Source of the DNA: Osedax fenrisi
Taxonomy: Eukaryota > Annelida > Polychaeta > Sabellida > Siboglinidae
Reading direction: 5' to 3'
Assembly: GCA_964019155.1 (NCBI GenBank)
Contig: OZ025242.1
Location: forward strand, 9,034,321 to 9,098,320
Length of the DNA stretch: 64,000 nucleotides
A program made the translations under genes and the position numbers. The notes below the pieces were generated by a model. The model did not search any database, had not been told where the DNA came from, and saw only the letters and a list, made by a program, of their open reading frames with translations. Positions 11,451 to 27,809 of the stretch are shown in pieces (the stretch's first letter is position 1; the number at the start of each line of letters is the position of its first letter).

Positions 11451-11728
11451 GATCTATATTATAGTATCGTATATAAGCTATGTAGTATCCGAATGTGAGA
11501 TCCCCCATATGTACCAAGGTCGCGTGAAGGACGAATATGTTCTCTTGATTATCATCTATAGAGGTAGATTCAGAAAAGTTAAATAAATAAATAACTTGTA
11601 TTATATATAAATATGTTATTTATTTACTTTACTGAATATACCTCTATTTCTGTTTGAAGCCTATTCATATCGGCGAGGAAGTGTGCCCTGACACTAGTTT
11701 GATGCGAGTTTAACGCCACCACCTTCTC
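11451..11728 (-). pseudogene. USP25/28-like exon pair, copy 4 (GYY variant)
   Basis: His-box exon 11451-11565 carries GYY in place of GHY (plus strand TAGTATCC instead of TAGTGCCC), like copies 1, 8 and 10. Coiled-coil exon 11642-11728 has a Glu-to-Ala change (SVRAHF). Reading frames of both exons are otherwise open and splice dinucleotides are present. Confidence 0.75.
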
Positions 11729-11758
11729 CTATTATTTTAATAACATATTATATTTCAT

Positions 11759-11842
<84 letters not shown>

Positions 11843-11912
11843 GTATATATTTATTGTGAAATTATATAAATTACTCTATATATATAGACTAATAGATACT
11901 TAATAATTTAAA

Positions 11913-11979
<67 letters not shown>

Positions 11980-12988
11980 AGTAGGATATGCCCTAATCTG
12001 CATTTTAATTTGTTTTCTCTTAGTTTTTCAGAATTATGCGTTTACTCAAGATATAAACTCAGCTACGTTAGGGTTTAGCTTTATCGCGTTAACTTCAATT
12101 ATCGTTGCCTCCTTTCTATCATGAATGTATCTTGTGAATCTGTGATGGACGTGATTGTGCGTCAACAATAATTATATTTCATCAAATATGGTATAATTAT
12201 ATGTATATTACATAAAAAACCGACTTATATCCAAGTCAAAACCTCTCATCGATTGAATACAAGAATGGATAATGTTCATATCATTAATTAAAATTTAAAA
12301 TCGATATATTGTATTGAAGCACAATATTAAATTTAAATAACCATATTTAATATATGATGTATTTGTGTAATTATAGTATAATGTAATTAATGTATACATT
12401 TTAATGTACTATTAATTTAATATTAAAATGTTATCATTATTGAATAACATATAAATAGTAATTGATAGAAATAATATTATAATGGATTATAATTATATTA
12501 TAATAATATATATATGTAAATATCCCAAGGAAGAAAATAATGGTTTGAATTGTTTTATATATTATATAATATGAATACATTTTCAAATGCCAGCTTATAA
12601 TATGAATTGATTTTTTATACAATTTTCTAATAAAAACTAATTTATTGTTATATAATATGAAAAGTATGTTTTTTTTAGCATTCAAATTCAAAAGTCACAT
12701 TTAAATTCGATATTTTACGATATTTATTTTTCTTAAAATCTAAAAGGTATATATATATTTAGTATATTATAATATAATGATATATTATATAATTATAAAA
12801 ATATTATTTTAATTTTATAATATTATTTTCTATCTAGTTATTTACAATATTATAACATGATATTAAAATATCAATTATCTATTCTAAATAAAATCTGGCT
12901 AAAATCATTCTCACGAATATCCATAAGAAATAGCTACATGATAATCTGCTTACTTATTTGGTGTGGCAACTTAACATTTCTATTGTAA

Positions 12989-13050
<62 letters not shown>

Positions 13051-13727
13051 GTATATACATATGTATATATTTATTATGAAATTATATAAATATATATACT
13101 TTATTCTAGATACATTTAAAATATTAAATATCTATTAGTCTATATATATAGAGTAATATATATAGACTAATAGATATTTTATCAAATTATCCTTACAGCA
13201 AACAGTCTAAAAAGTATATACATATTTTTTAGTGATTATACTAGTTTTTTATTTAAAAGTAAAACTTCTAAAGTAATTTACTTCTAATAATAATTTCACT
13301 ATATATATATATATCTATATATGTATCTACATATATACATATGTATATATTTATTATGAAATTATATAAATTACTCTATATATTTTTCTATAGACTATAG
13401 TCTCTATTATAATAGATATTTAATAATTTAAAATGTATCTAGAATAAAGTATATATATATATATTTATATATTGTAGTAGGATATGCCCGAAACTGCATT
13501 TTAATTTGTTTTCTCTTAGTTTTTCAGAATTATGCGTTTACGCAAGATTAAACTCACCTACATTGGACTTCAGCTTTAACACGGTAACTTAGGTTCTCGT
13601 CTCCTCCTTTCTATCATGAATGTATCTTGTGAATCTGTGATGGATGTGATTGTGCGTCAACAATAATTATATTTCATCAAATATAGTATAATTATATGTA
13701 TATTACATATATTATTATAATAATATT

Positions 13728-13758
<31 letters not shown>

Positions 13759-13951
13759 TGATAAAGTATATATTATATATTAATATATATATATATTTAA
13801 TATTATTATTAAAATTATATAAATTACTTTATATATTAATATATATAAGTAGACTAATATATATTTAATAATTTAAATTGTATCTAGAATAAATATATAT
13901 ATATATATATACCTCTGATAGAACTATACTATTAGTATAAGTAATATATTA

Positions 13952-13995
<44 letters not shown>

Positions 13996-14160
13996 TATAT
14001 ATATATATATATATATATATACTTATCAGTTTAATATAATATGTAGCAAAGTACATATATAATAACAATATAAATATTGAATTTATATTCGTATTTTATC
14101 GGAATGAATTATATATAAAATATTATTTAGTAATCTCCATGCATCTAATGCCACATCATA

Positions 14161-14317
14161 TATAGACAATAATTTATGATCTGAACCTATATGTGTCATA
14201 TATATATGACCCATATAGGTTCAGATCATAAATTATTGTCTATATATATATATGACAGCATTATTAGCTTGTATAAACCTGTGTTTGTCATATATATATA
14301 TATATATATATACTATA

Positions 14318-14363
<46 letters not shown>

Positions 14364-14400
14364 TATATATATGACAAACACAGGTTCATACAAGCTAATA
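14161..14400. repeat. Nested palindrome cluster inside monomer
   Basis: Perfect 33-bp arms (14161-14193 and 14212-14244) surround an 18-nt spacer that is itself palindromic. This is followed by a second inverted repeat: AGCATTATTAGCTTGTATAA...GTTTGTCA pairs with TGACAAACACAGG...AGCTAATAATGCT across a (TA)n centre. The twin is at 24698-24942. Copy 2 (about 6455-6622) has only the second palindrome. Unexpanded copies (for example 364-410) have a simple 17-bp-arm hairpin. Confidence 0.85.
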
Positions 14401-14445
14401 ATGCTGTTAGTTTAATATAATATATACGTCACCTGGTCATCTTAC

Positions 14446-14733
14446 CTGTACCATAGATCTATATTATAGTATCGTATGTAAGCTATGTAGTGCCCGAATG
14501 TGAGATCCCCCATATGTACCAAGGTCGCGTGAAGGACGAGTATGTTCTCTTGATTATCATCTATAGAGGTAGATTCAGAAAAGTTAAATAAATAAATAAC
14601 TTGTATTATATATAAATATGTTATTTATTTACTTTACTGAATATACCTCTATTTATGTTTGAAGCCTATTCATATCGGCGAGGAAGTGTTCCCTGACACT
14701 AGTTTGATGCGAGTTTAACGCCACCACCTTCTC
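14446..14733 (-). pseudogene. USP25/28-like exon pair, copy 5 (GHY, stop in coiled coil)
   Basis: His-box exon 14446-14560 keeps GHY. A synonymous CTC-to-CTA Leu change near its end is shared with copy 9. Coiled-coil exon 14647-14733 has GAA changed to TAA (QT-stop-IE), a nonsense codon also seen in copy 9. Confidence 0.75.
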
Positions 14734-14770
14734 CTATTATTTTAATAACATATTATATTTCATTGATATA

Positions 14771-14833
<63 letters not shown>

Positions 14834-14877
14834 GTATATATTTATTGTGAAATTATATAAATTACTCTATATATATA

Positions 14878-14925
<48 letters not shown>

Positions 14926-15927
14926 AGTAGGATATGCCCTAATCTGCATTTTAATTTGTTTTCTCTTAGTTTTTCAGAATTATGCGTTTACTCAAGATAT
15001 AAACTCAGCTACGTTAGGGTTTAGCTTTATCGCGTTAACTTCAATTATCGTTGCCTCCTTTCTATCATGAATGTATCTTGTGAATCTGTGATGGACGTGA
15101 TTGTGCGTCAACAATAATTATATTTCATCAAATATGGTATAGTTATATGTATATTACATAAAAAACCGACTTATATCCAAGTCAAAACCTCTCATCGATT
15201 GAATACAAGAATGAATAATGTTCATATCATTAATTAAAATTTAAAATCGATATATTGTATTGAAGCACAATATTAAATTTAAATAACCATATTTAATATA
15301 TGATGTATTTGTGTAATTATAGTATAATGTAATTAATGTATACATTTTAATGTACTATTAATTTCATATTAAAATGTTATCATTATTGAATAACATATAA
15401 ATAGTAATTGATAGAAATAATATTATAATGGATTATAATTATATTATAATAATATATATATGTAAATATCCCAAGGAAGAAAATAATGGTTTGAATTGTT
15501 TTATATATTATATAATATGAATATATTTTCAAATGCCAGTTTATAATATGAATTGATTTTTTATACAATTTTCTAATAAAAACTAATTTATTGTTATATA
15601 ATATGAAAAGTATGTTTTTTTTAGCATTCAAATTCAAAAGTCACATTTAAATTCGATATTTTAATTTATTTTTCTTAAAATCTAAAAGGTATATATATAT
15701 TTAGTATATTATAATATAATGATATAATATATAATTATAAAAATATTATTTTAATTTTATAATATTATTTTCTATCTAGTTATTTACAATATTATAACAT
15801 GATATTAAAATATCAATTATCTATTCTAAATAAAATCTGGCTAAAATCATTCTCACGAATATCCATAAGAAATAGCTACATGATAATCTGCTTACTTATT
15901 TGGTGTGGCAACTTAACATTTCTATTG

Positions 15928-16014
<87 letters not shown>

Positions 16015-16907
16015 GTATATACATATGTATATATTTATTATGAAATTATATAAATATATATACTTTATTCTAGATACATTTAAAATATTAAATATCTATT
16101 AGTCTATATATATAGAGTAATATATATAGACTAATAGATATTTTATCAAATTATCCTTACAGCAAACAGTCTAAAAAGTATATACATATTTTTGAGTGAT
16201 TATACTAGTTTTTTATTTAAAAGTAAAACTTCTAAAGTAATTTACTTCTAATAATAATTTCACTATATATATATATATCTATATATGTATCTACATATAT
16301 ACATATGTATATATTTATTATGAAATTATATAAATTACTCTATATATTTTTCTATAGACTATAGTCTCTATTATAATAGATATTTGATAATTTAAAATGT
16401 ATCTAGAATAAAGTATATATATATATATATTTATATATTGTAGTAGGATATGCCCGAAACTGCATTTTAATTTGTTTTCTCTTAGTTTTTCAGAATTATG
16501 CGTTTACGCAAGATTAAACTCACCTACATTGGACTTCAGCTTTAACACGGTAACTTAGGTTCTCGTCTCATCCTTTCTATCATGAATGTATCTTGTGAAT
16601 CTGTGATGGATGTGATTGTGCGTCAACAATAATTATATTTCATCAAATATGGTATAATTATATGTATATTACATATATTATTATAATAATATTACATATA
16701 TATATATATATATAATTGATAAAGTATATATTATATATTAATATATATATATATATTTAATATTATTATTAAAATTATATAAATTACTTTATATATTAAT
16801 ATATATAAGTAGACTAATATATATTTAATAATTTAAATTGTATCTAGAATAAATATATATATATATACCTCTGATAGAACTATACTATTAGTATAAGTAA
16901 TATATTA

Positions 16908-16946
<39 letters not shown>

Positions 16947-17222
16947 TTATCAGTTTAATATAATATGTAGCAAAGTACATATATAATAACAATATAAATA
17001 TTGAATTTATATTCGTATTTTATCGGAATGAATTATATATAAAATATTATTTAGTATATCTCCATGCAACTAATGCCACATCATATATAGACAATAATTT
17101 ATGATCTGAACCTATATGTGTCATATATATATGACAGCATTATTAGCTTGTATTTATTTTTTCATTACAAGCTAATAATGCTATTAGTTTAATATAATAT
17201 ATACGTCACCTGGTCATCTTAC

Positions 17223-17510
17223 CTGTACCAGAGATCTATATTATAGTATCGTATGTAAGCTATGTAGTGCCCGAATGTGAGATCCCCCATATGTACCAAG
17301 GTCGCGTGAAGGACGAGTATGTTCTCTTGATTATCATCTATAGAGGTAGATTCAGAAAAGTTAAATAAATAAATAACTTGTATTTTATATAAATATGTTA
17401 TTTATTTACTTTACTGAATATACCTCTGTTTCTGTTTGAAGCCTATTCATATCGGCGAGGAAGTGTTCCCTGACACTAGTTTGATGCGAGTTTAACGCCA
17501 CCACCTTCTC
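17223..17510 (-). pseudogene. USP25/28-like exon pair, copy 6 (GHY)
   Basis: His-box exon 17223-17337 has intact GHY. Coiled-coil exon 17424-17510 has an Ile-to-Thr change at the end (QTETE), shared with copy 7. Splice dinucleotides are intact and both exons are open. Confidence 0.75.
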
Positions 17511-17547
17511 CTATTATTTTAATAACATATTATATTTCATTGATATA

Positions 17548-17608
<61 letters not shown>

Positions 17609-17681
17609 GTATATATTTATTGTGAAATTATATAAATTACTCTATATATATAGACTAATAGATACTTAATAATTTAAAATG

Positions 17682-17712
<31 letters not shown>

Positions 17713-18718
17713 ATATTGTAGTAGGATATGCCCTAATCTGCATTTTAATTTTTTTTCTTTTAGTTTTTCAGAATTATGCGTTTAAGATATAAACTCAGCT
17801 ACGTTAGGGTTTAGCTTTATCGCGTTAACTTCAATTATCGTTGCCTCCTTTCTATCATGAATGTATCTTGTGAATCTGTGATGGACGTGATTGTGCGTCA
17901 ACAATAATTATATTTCATCAAATATGGTATAGTTATATGTATATTACATAAAAAACCGACTTATATCTAAGTCAAAACCTATCATCGATTGAATACAAGA
18001 ATGAATAATGTTCATATCATTAATTAAAATTTAAAATCGATATATTGTATTGAAGCACAATATTAAATTTAAATAACCATATTTAATATATGATGTATTT
18101 GTGTAATTATAGTATAATGTAATTAATGTATACATTTTAATGTACTATTAATTTCATATTAAAATGTTATCATTATTGAATAACATATAAATAGTAATTG
18201 ATAGAAATAATATTATAATGGATTATAATTATATTATAATAATATATATATGTAAATATCCCAAGGAAGAAAATAAAGGTTTGAATTGTTTTATATATTA
18301 TATAATATGAATACATTTTCAAATGCCAGTTTATAATATGAATTGATTTTTTATACAATTTTCTAATAAAAACTAATTTATTGTTATATAATATGAAAAG
18401 TATGTTTTTTTTAGCATTCAAATTCAAAAGTCACATTTAAATTCGATATTTTAATTTATTTTTCTTAAAATCTAAAAGGTATATATATATTTAGTATATT
18501 ATAATATAATGATATAATATATAATTATAAAAATATTATTTTAATTTTATAATATTATTTTCTATCTAGTTATTTACAATATTATAACATGATATTAAAA
18601 TATCAATTATCTATTCTAAATAAAATCTGGCTAAAATCATTCTCACGAATATCCATAAGAAATAGCTACATGATAATCTGCTTACTTATTTGGTGTGGCA
18701 ACTTAACATTTCTATTGT

Positions 18719-18798
<80 letters not shown>

Positions 18799-19483
18799 GT
18801 ATATACATATGTATATATTTATTATGAAATTATATAAATATATATACTTTATTCTAGATACATTTAAAATATTAAATATCTATTAGTCTATATATATAGA
18901 GTAATATATATATACTAATAGATATTTTATCAAATTATCCTTACAGCAAACAGTCTAAAAAGTATAAACATATTTTTGAGTGATTATACTAGTTTTTTAT
19001 TTAAAAGTAAAACTTCTAAAGTAATTTACTTCTAATAATAATTTCACTATATATATATATATATCTATATATGTATCTACATATATACATATGTATATAT
19101 TTATTATGAAATTATATAAATTACTCTATATATTTTTCTATAGACTATAGTCTCTATTATAATAGATATTTAATAATTTAAAATGTATCTAGAATAAAGT
19201 ATATATATATATATATATATTTATATATTGTAGTAGGATATGCCCGAAACTGCATTTTAATTTGTTTTCTCTTAGTTTTTCAGAATTATGCGTTTACGCA
19301 AGATTAAACTCACCTACATTGGACTTCAGCTTTAACACGGTAACTTAGGTTCTCGTCTCCTCCTTTCTATCATGAATGTATCTTGTGAATCTGTGATGGA
19401 TGTGATTGTGCGTCAACAATAATTATATTTCATCAAATATAGTATAATTATATGTATATTACATATATTATTATAATAATATT

Positions 19484-19514
<31 letters not shown>

Positions 19515-19707
19515 TGATAAAGTATATATTATATATTAATATATATATATATTTAATATTATTATTAAAATTATATAAATTACTTTATATATTAATATAT
19601 ATAAGTAGACTAATATATATTTAATAATTTAAATTGTATCTAGAATAAATATATATATATATATATACCTCTGATAGAACTATACTATTAGTATAAGTAA
19701 TATATTA

Positions 19708-19754
<47 letters not shown>

Positions 19755-20030
19755 TTATCAGTTTAATATAATATGTAGCAAAGTACATATATAATAACAA
19801 TATAAATATTGAATTTATATTCGTATTTTATCGGAATGAATTATATATAAAATATTATTTAGTATATCTCCATGCAACTAATGCCACATCATATATAGAC
19901 AATAATTTATGATCTGAACCTATATGTGTCATATATATATGACAGCATTATTAGCTTGTATTTATTTTTTCATTACAAGCTAATAATGCTATTAGTTTAA
20001 TATAATATATACGTCACCTGGTCATCTTAC

Positions 20031-20318
20031 CTGTACCAGAGATCTATATTATAGTATCGTATGTAAGCTATGTAGTGCCCGAATGTGAGATCCCCCATAT
20101 GTACCAAGGTCGCGTGAAGGACGAGTATGTTCTCTTGATTATCATCTATAGAGGTAGATTCAGAAAAGTTAAATAAATAAATAACTTGTATTTTATATAA
20201 ATATGTTATTTATTTACTTTACTGAATATACCTCTGTTTCTGTTTGAAGCCTATTCATATCGGCGAGGAAGTGTTCCCTGACACTAGTTTGATGCGAGTT
20301 TAACGCCACCACCTTCTC
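20031..20318 (-). pseudogene. USP25/28-like exon pair, copy 7 (GHY)
   Basis: His-box exon 20031-20145 with GHY; coiled-coil exon 20232-20318 with the QTETE ending shared with copy 6. It is nearly identical to copy 6 through this interval, so the two monomers are recent duplicates of each other or have been converted. Confidence 0.75.
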
Positions 20319-20355
20319 CTATTATTTTAATAACATATTATATTTCATTGATATA

Positions 20356-20418
<63 letters not shown>

Positions 20419-20491
20419 GTATATATTTATTGTGAAATTATATAAATTACTCTATATATATAGACTAATAGATACTTAATAATTTAAAATG

Positions 20492-20522
<31 letters not shown>

Positions 20523-21682
20523 ATATTGTAGTAGGATATGCCCTAATCTGCATTTTAATTTTTTTTCTTTTAGTTTTTCAGAATTATGCGTTTAAGATAT
20601 AAACTCAGCTACGTTAGGGTTTAGCTTTATCGCGTTAACTTCAATTATCGTTGCCTCCTTTCTATCATGAATGTATCTTGTGAATCTGTGATGGACGTGA
20701 TTGTGCGTCAACAATAATTATATTTCATCAAATATGGTATAATTATATGTATATTACATAAAAAACCGACTTATATCCAAGTCAAAACCTCTCATCGATT
20801 GAATACAAGAATGGATAATGTTCATATCATTAATTAAAATTTAAAATCGATATTTTGTATTGAAGCACAATATTAAATTTAAATAACCATATTTAATATA
20901 TGATGTATTTGTGTAATTATAGTATAATGTAATTAATGTATACATTTTAATGTACTATTAATTTCATATTAAAATGTTATCATTATTGAATAACATATAA
21001 ATAGTAATTGATAGAAATAATATTATAATGGATTATAATTATATTATAATAATATATATATGTAAATATCCCAAGGAAGAAAATAATGGTTTGAATTGTT
21101 TTATATATTATATAATATGAATACATTTTCAAATGCCAGTTTATAATATGAATTGATATTTTATACAATTTTCTAATAAAAACTAATTTATTGTTATATA
21201 TTATGAAAAGTATGTTTTTTTTAGCATTCAAATTCAAAAGTCACATTTAAATTCGATATTTTAATTTATTTTTCTTATAATCTAAAAGGTATATATATAT
21301 TTAGTATATTATAATATAATATAATGATATAATATATAATTATAAAAATATAATTTAATTTTATAATATTATTTTATATCTAGTTATTTACAATATTATA
21401 ACATGATATTAAAATATCAATTATCTATTCTAAATAAAATCTGGCTAAAATCATTCTCGCGAATATCCATAAGAAATAGCTACATGATAATCTGCCTACT
21501 TATTTGGTGTGGCAACTTAACTTAATATATATATATTTAATATTATTATTAAAATTATATAAATTACTTTATATATTAATATATATAAATAGACTAATAT
21601 ATATTTAATAATTTAAATTGTATCTAGAATAAAGTATATATACCTCTGATAGAACTATACTATTAGTATAAGTAATATATTA

Positions 21683-21731
<49 letters not shown>

Positions 21732-22007
21732 TTATCAGTTTAATATAATATGTAGCAAAGTACAAATATAATAACAATATAAATATTGAATTTATATTTG
21801 TATTTTATCGGAATGAATTATATATAAAATATTATTTAGTATATCTCCATGCAACTAATGCCACATCATATATAGACAATAATTTATGATCTGAACCTAT
21901 ATGTGTCATATATATATGACAGCATTATTAGCTTGTATTTATTTTTTCATTACAATCTAATAATGCTGTTAGTTTAATATAATATATACGTCACCTGGTC
22001 ATCTTAC

Positions 22008-22295
22008 CTGTACCAGAGATCTATATTATAGTATCGTATATAAGCTACGTAGTATCCGAATGTGAGATCCCCCATATGTACCAAGGTCGCGTGAAGGACG
22101 AATATGTTCTCTTGATTATCATCTATAGAGGTAGATTCAGAAAAGTTAAATAAATAAATAACTTGTATTATATATAAATATGTTATTTATTTACTTTACT
22201 GAATATACCTCTATTTCTGTTTGAAGCCTATTCATATCGGCGAGGAAGTGTGCCCTGACACTAGTTTGATGCGAGTTTAACGCCACCACCTTCTC
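22008..22295 (-). pseudogene. USP25/28-like exon pair, copy 8 (GYY variant)
   Basis: His-box exon 22008-22122 has GYY and the neighbouring Ile-to-Val change as in copy 1. Coiled-coil exon 22209-22295 has the Glu-to-Ala change of copy 4. It is the superunit counterpart of copy 4. Confidence 0.75.
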
Positions 22296-22325
22296 CTATT
22301 ATTTTAATAACATATTATATTTCAT

Positions 22326-22403
<78 letters not shown>

Positions 22404-22473
22404 GTATATATTTATTGTGAAATTATATAAATTACTCTATATATATAGACTAATAGATACTTAATAATTTAAA

Positions 22474-22518
<45 letters not shown>

Positions 22519-23527
22519 AGTAGGATATGCCCTAATCTGCATTTTAATTTGTTTTCTCTTAGTTTTTCAGAATTATGCGTTTACTCAAGATATAAACTCA
22601 GCTACGTTAGGGTTTAGCTTTATCGCGTTAACTTCAATTATCGTTGCCTCCTTTCTATCATGAATGTATCTTGTGAATCTGTGATGGACGTGATTGTGCG
22701 TCAACAATAATTATATTTCATCAAATATGGTATAATTATATGTATATTACATAAAAAACCGACTTATATCCAAGTCAAAACCTCTCATCGATTGAATACA
22801 AGAATGGATAATGTTCATATCATTAATTAAAATTTAAAATCGATATATTGTATTGAAGCACAATATTAAATTTAAATAACCATATTTAATATATGATGTA
22901 TTTGTGTAATTATAGTATAATGTAATTAATGTATACATTTTAATGTACTATTAATTTAATATTAAAATGTTATCATTATTGAATAACATATAAATAGTAA
23001 TTGATAGAAATAATATTATAATGGATTATAATTATATTATAATAATATATATATGTAAATATCCCAAGGAAGAAAATAATGGTTTGAATTGTTTTATATA
23101 TTATATAATATGAATACATTTTCAAATGCCAGCTTATAATATGAATTGATTTTTTATACAATTTTCTAATAAAAACTAATTTATTGTTATATAATATGAA
23201 AAGTATGTTTTTTTTAGCATTCAAATTCAAAAGTCACATTTAAATTCGATATTTTACGATATTTATTTTTCTTAAAATCTAAAAGGTATATATATATTTA
23301 GTATATTATAATATAATGATATATTATATAATTATAAAAATATTATTTTAATTTTATAATATTATTTTCTATCTAGTTATTTACAATATTATAACATGAT
23401 ATTAAAATATCAATTATCTATTCTAAATAAAATCTGGCTAAAATCATTCTCACGAATATCCATAAGAAATAGCTACATGATAATCTGCTTACTTATTTGG
23501 TGTGGCAACTTAACATTTCTATTGTAA

Positions 23528-23589
<62 letters not shown>

Positions 23590-24266
23590 GTATATACATA
23601 TGTATATATTTATTATGAAATTATATAAATATATATACTTTATTCTAGATACATTTAAAATATTAAATATCTATTAGTCTATATATATAGAGTAATATAT
23701 ATAGACTAATAGATATTTTATCAAATTATCCTTACAGCAAACAGTCTAAAAAGTATATACATATTTTTTAGTGATTATACTAGTTTTTTATTTAAAAGTA
23801 AAACTTCTAAAGTAATTTACTTCTAATAATAATTTCACTATATATATATATATCTATATATGTATCTACATATATACATATGTATATATTTATTATGAAA
23901 TTATATAAATTACTCTATATATTTTTCTATAGACTATAGTCTCTATTATAATAGATATTTAATAATTTAAAATGTATCTAGAATAAAGTATATATATATA
24001 TATTTATATATTGTAGTAGGATATGCCCGAAACTGCATTTTAATTTGTTTTCTCTTAGTTTTTCAGAATTATGCGTTTACGCAAGATTAAACTCACCTAC
24101 ATTGGACTTCAGCTTTAACACGGTAACTTAGGTTCTCGTCTCCTCCTTTCTATCATGAATGTATCTTGTGAATCTGTGATGGATGTGATTGTGCGTCAAC
24201 AATAATTATATTTCATCAAATATAGTATAATTATATGTATATTACATATATTATTATAATAATATT

Positions 24267-24297
<31 letters not shown>

Positions 24298-24490
24298 TGA
24301 TAAAGTATATATTATATATTAATATATATATATATTTAATATTATTATTAAAATTATATAAATTACTTTATATATTAATATATATAAGTAGACTAATATA
24401 TATTTAATAATTTAAATTGTATCTAGAATAAATATATATATATATATATACCTCTGATAGAACTATACTATTAGTATAAGTAATATATTA

Positions 24491-24532
<42 letters not shown>

Positions 24533-24854
24533 TATATATATATATATATATATATATACTTATCAGTTTAATATAATATGTAGCAAAGTACATATATAAT
24601 AACAATATAAATATTGAATTTATATTCGTATTTTATCGGAATGAATTATATATAAAATATTATTTAGTAATCTCCATGCATCTAATGCCACATCATATAT
24701 AGACAATAATTTATGATCTGAACCTATATGTGTCATATATATATGACCCATATAGGTTCAGATCATAAATTATTGTCTATATATATATATGACAGCATTA
24801 TTAGCTTGTATAAACCTGTGTTTGTCATATATATATATATATATATATACTATA

Positions 24855-24898
<44 letters not shown>

Positions 24899-24980
24899 TA
24901 TATATATGACAAACACAGGTTCATACAAGCTAATAATGCTGTTAGTTTAATATAATATATACGTCACCTGGTCATCTTAC

Positions 24981-25268
24981 CTGTACCATAGATCTATATT
25001 ATAGTATCGTATGTAAGCTATGTAGTGCCCGAATGTGAGATCCCCCATATGTACCAAGGTCGCGTGAAGGACGAGTATGTTCTCTTGATTATCATCTATA
25101 GAGGTAGATTCAGAAAAGTTAAATAAATAAATAACTTGTATTATATATAAATATGTTATTTATTTACTTTACTGAATATACCTCTATTTATGTTTGAAGC
25201 CTATTCATATCGGCGAGGAAGTGTTCCCTGACACTAGTTTGATGCGAGTTTAACGCCACCACCTTCTC
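24981..25268 (-). pseudogene. USP25/28-like exon pair, copy 9 (GHY, stop in coiled coil)
   Basis: His-box exon 24981-25095 has GHY and the synonymous Leu codon of copy 5. Coiled-coil exon 25182-25268 carries the same TAA nonsense codon as copy 5. It is the superunit counterpart of copy 5. Confidence 0.75.
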
Positions 25269-25301
25269 CTATTATTTTAATAACATATTATATTTCATTG
25301 A

Positions 25302-25367
<66 letters not shown>

Positions 25368-25411
25368 GTATATATTTATTGTGAAATTATATAAATTACT
25401 CTATATATATA

Positions 25412-25459
<48 letters not shown>

Positions 25460-26461
25460 AGTAGGATATGCCCTAATCTGCATTTTAATTTGTTTTCTCT
25501 TAGTTTTTCAGAATTATGCGTTTACTCAAGATATAAACTCAGCTACGTTAGGGTTTAGCTTTATCGCGTTAACTTCAATTATCGTTGCCTCCTTTCTATC
25601 ATGAATGTATCTTGTGAATCTGTGATGGACGTGATTGTGCGTCAACAATAATTATATTTCATCAAATATGGTATAGTTATATGTATATTACATAAAAAAC
25701 CGACTTATATCCAAGTCAAAACCTCTCATCGATTGAATACAAGAATGAATAATGTTCATATCATTAATTAAAATTTAAAATCGATATATTGTATTGAAGC
25801 ACAATATTAAATTTAAATAACCATATTTAATATATGATGTATTTGTGTAATTATAGTATAATGTAATTAATGTATACATTTTAATGTACTATTAATTTCA
25901 TATTAAAATGTTATCATTATTGAATAACATATAAATAGTAATTGATAGAAATAATATTATAATGGATTATAATTATATTATAATAATATATATATGTAAA
26001 TATCCCAAGGAAGAAAATAATGGTTTGAATTGTTTTATATATTATATAATATGAATATATTTTCAAATGCCAGTTTATAATATGAATTGATTTTTTATAC
26101 AATTTTCTAATAAAAACTAATTTATTGTTATATAATATGAAAAGTATGTTTTTTTTAGCATTCAAATTCAAAAGTCACATTTAAATTCGATATTTTAATT
26201 TATTTTTCTTAAAATCTAAAAGGTATATATATATTTAGTATATTATAATATAATGATATAATATATAATTATAAAAATATTATTTTAATTTTATAATATT
26301 ATTTTCTATCTAGTTATTTACAATATTATAACATGATATTAAAATATCAATTATCTATTCTAAATAAAATCTGGCTAAAATCATTCTCACGAATATCCAT
26401 AAGAAATAGCTACATGATAATCTGCTTACTTATTTGGTGTGGCAACTTAACATTTCTATTG

Positions 26462-26518
<57 letters not shown>

Positions 26519-27437
26519 GTATATATATATATGTATATGTATATACATATGTATATATTTATTATGAAATTATATAAATATATATACTTTATTCTAGATA
26601 CATTTAAAATATTAAATATCTATTAGTCTATATATATATAGAGTAATATATATAGACTAATAGATATTTTATCAAATTATCCTTACAGCAAACAGTCTAA
26701 AAAGTATAAACATATTTTTGAGTGATTATACTAGTTTTTTATTTAAAAGTAAAACTTCTAAAGTAATTTACTTCTAATAATAATTTCACTATATATATAT
26801 ATATCTATATATGTATCTACATATATACATATGTATATATTTATTATGAAATTATATAAATTACTCTATATATTTTTCTATAGACTATAGTATCTATTAT
26901 AATAGATATTTGATAATTTAAAATGTATCTAGAATAAAGTATATATATATATATATTTATATATTGTAGTAGGATATGCCCGAAACTGCATTTTAATTTG
27001 TTTTCTCTTAGTTTTTCAGAATTATGCGTTTACGCAAGATTAAACTCACCTACATTGGACTTCAGCTTTAACACGGTAACTTAGGTTCTCGTCTCCTCCT
27101 TTCTATCATGAATGTATCTTGTGAATCTGTGATGGATGTGATTGTGCGTCAACAATAATTATATTTCATCAAATATGGTATAATTATATGTATATTACAT
27201 ATATTATTATAATAATATTACATATATATATATATATATATATAATTGATAAAGTATATATTATATATTAATATATATATATATATTTAATATTATTATT
27301 AAAATTATATAAATTACTTTATATATTAATATATATAAGTAGACTAATATATATTTAATAATTTAAATTGTATCTAGAATAAATATATATATATATACCT
27401 CTGATAGAACTATACTATTAGTATAAGTAATATATTA

Positions 27438-27501
<64 letters not shown>

Positions 27502-27809
27502 TATATATATATATATATATACTTATCAGTTTAATATAATATGTAGCAATACATATATAATAACAATATAAATATTGAATTTATATTCGTATTTTATCGG
27601 AATGAATTATATATAAAATATTATTTAGTAATCTCCATGCATCTAATGCCACATCATATATAGACAATAATTTATGATCTGAACCTGTATGTGTCATATA
27701 TATATGAAGGCATTATTGTATATATAGTATATATATGACAAACACATGTTCATACAAGCTAATAATGCTGTTAGTTTAATATAATATATAAGTCATGTGG
27801 TCATCTTAC

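Larger units (their letters stand above)
9410..20030. repeat. Higher-order repeat superunit (~10.5 kb)
   Basis: The order of monomer variants repeats. Diagnostic variants at 11451 and 14446 recur at 22008 and 24981, an offset of 10557 and 10535 bases. The short monomer following 9410 recurs after 20031. Shared private differences include GTGTGCCC in the coiled-coil exon at 11.7 and 22.3 kb, and the double palindrome with a CCATAGATCT variant at 14.2-14.5 and 24.7-25.0 kb. The leftmost part (451 to 9410) looks like the same order with one monomer fewer plus the LINE. Boundaries of the superunit are arbitrary because it is a tandem series. Confidence 0.8.
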
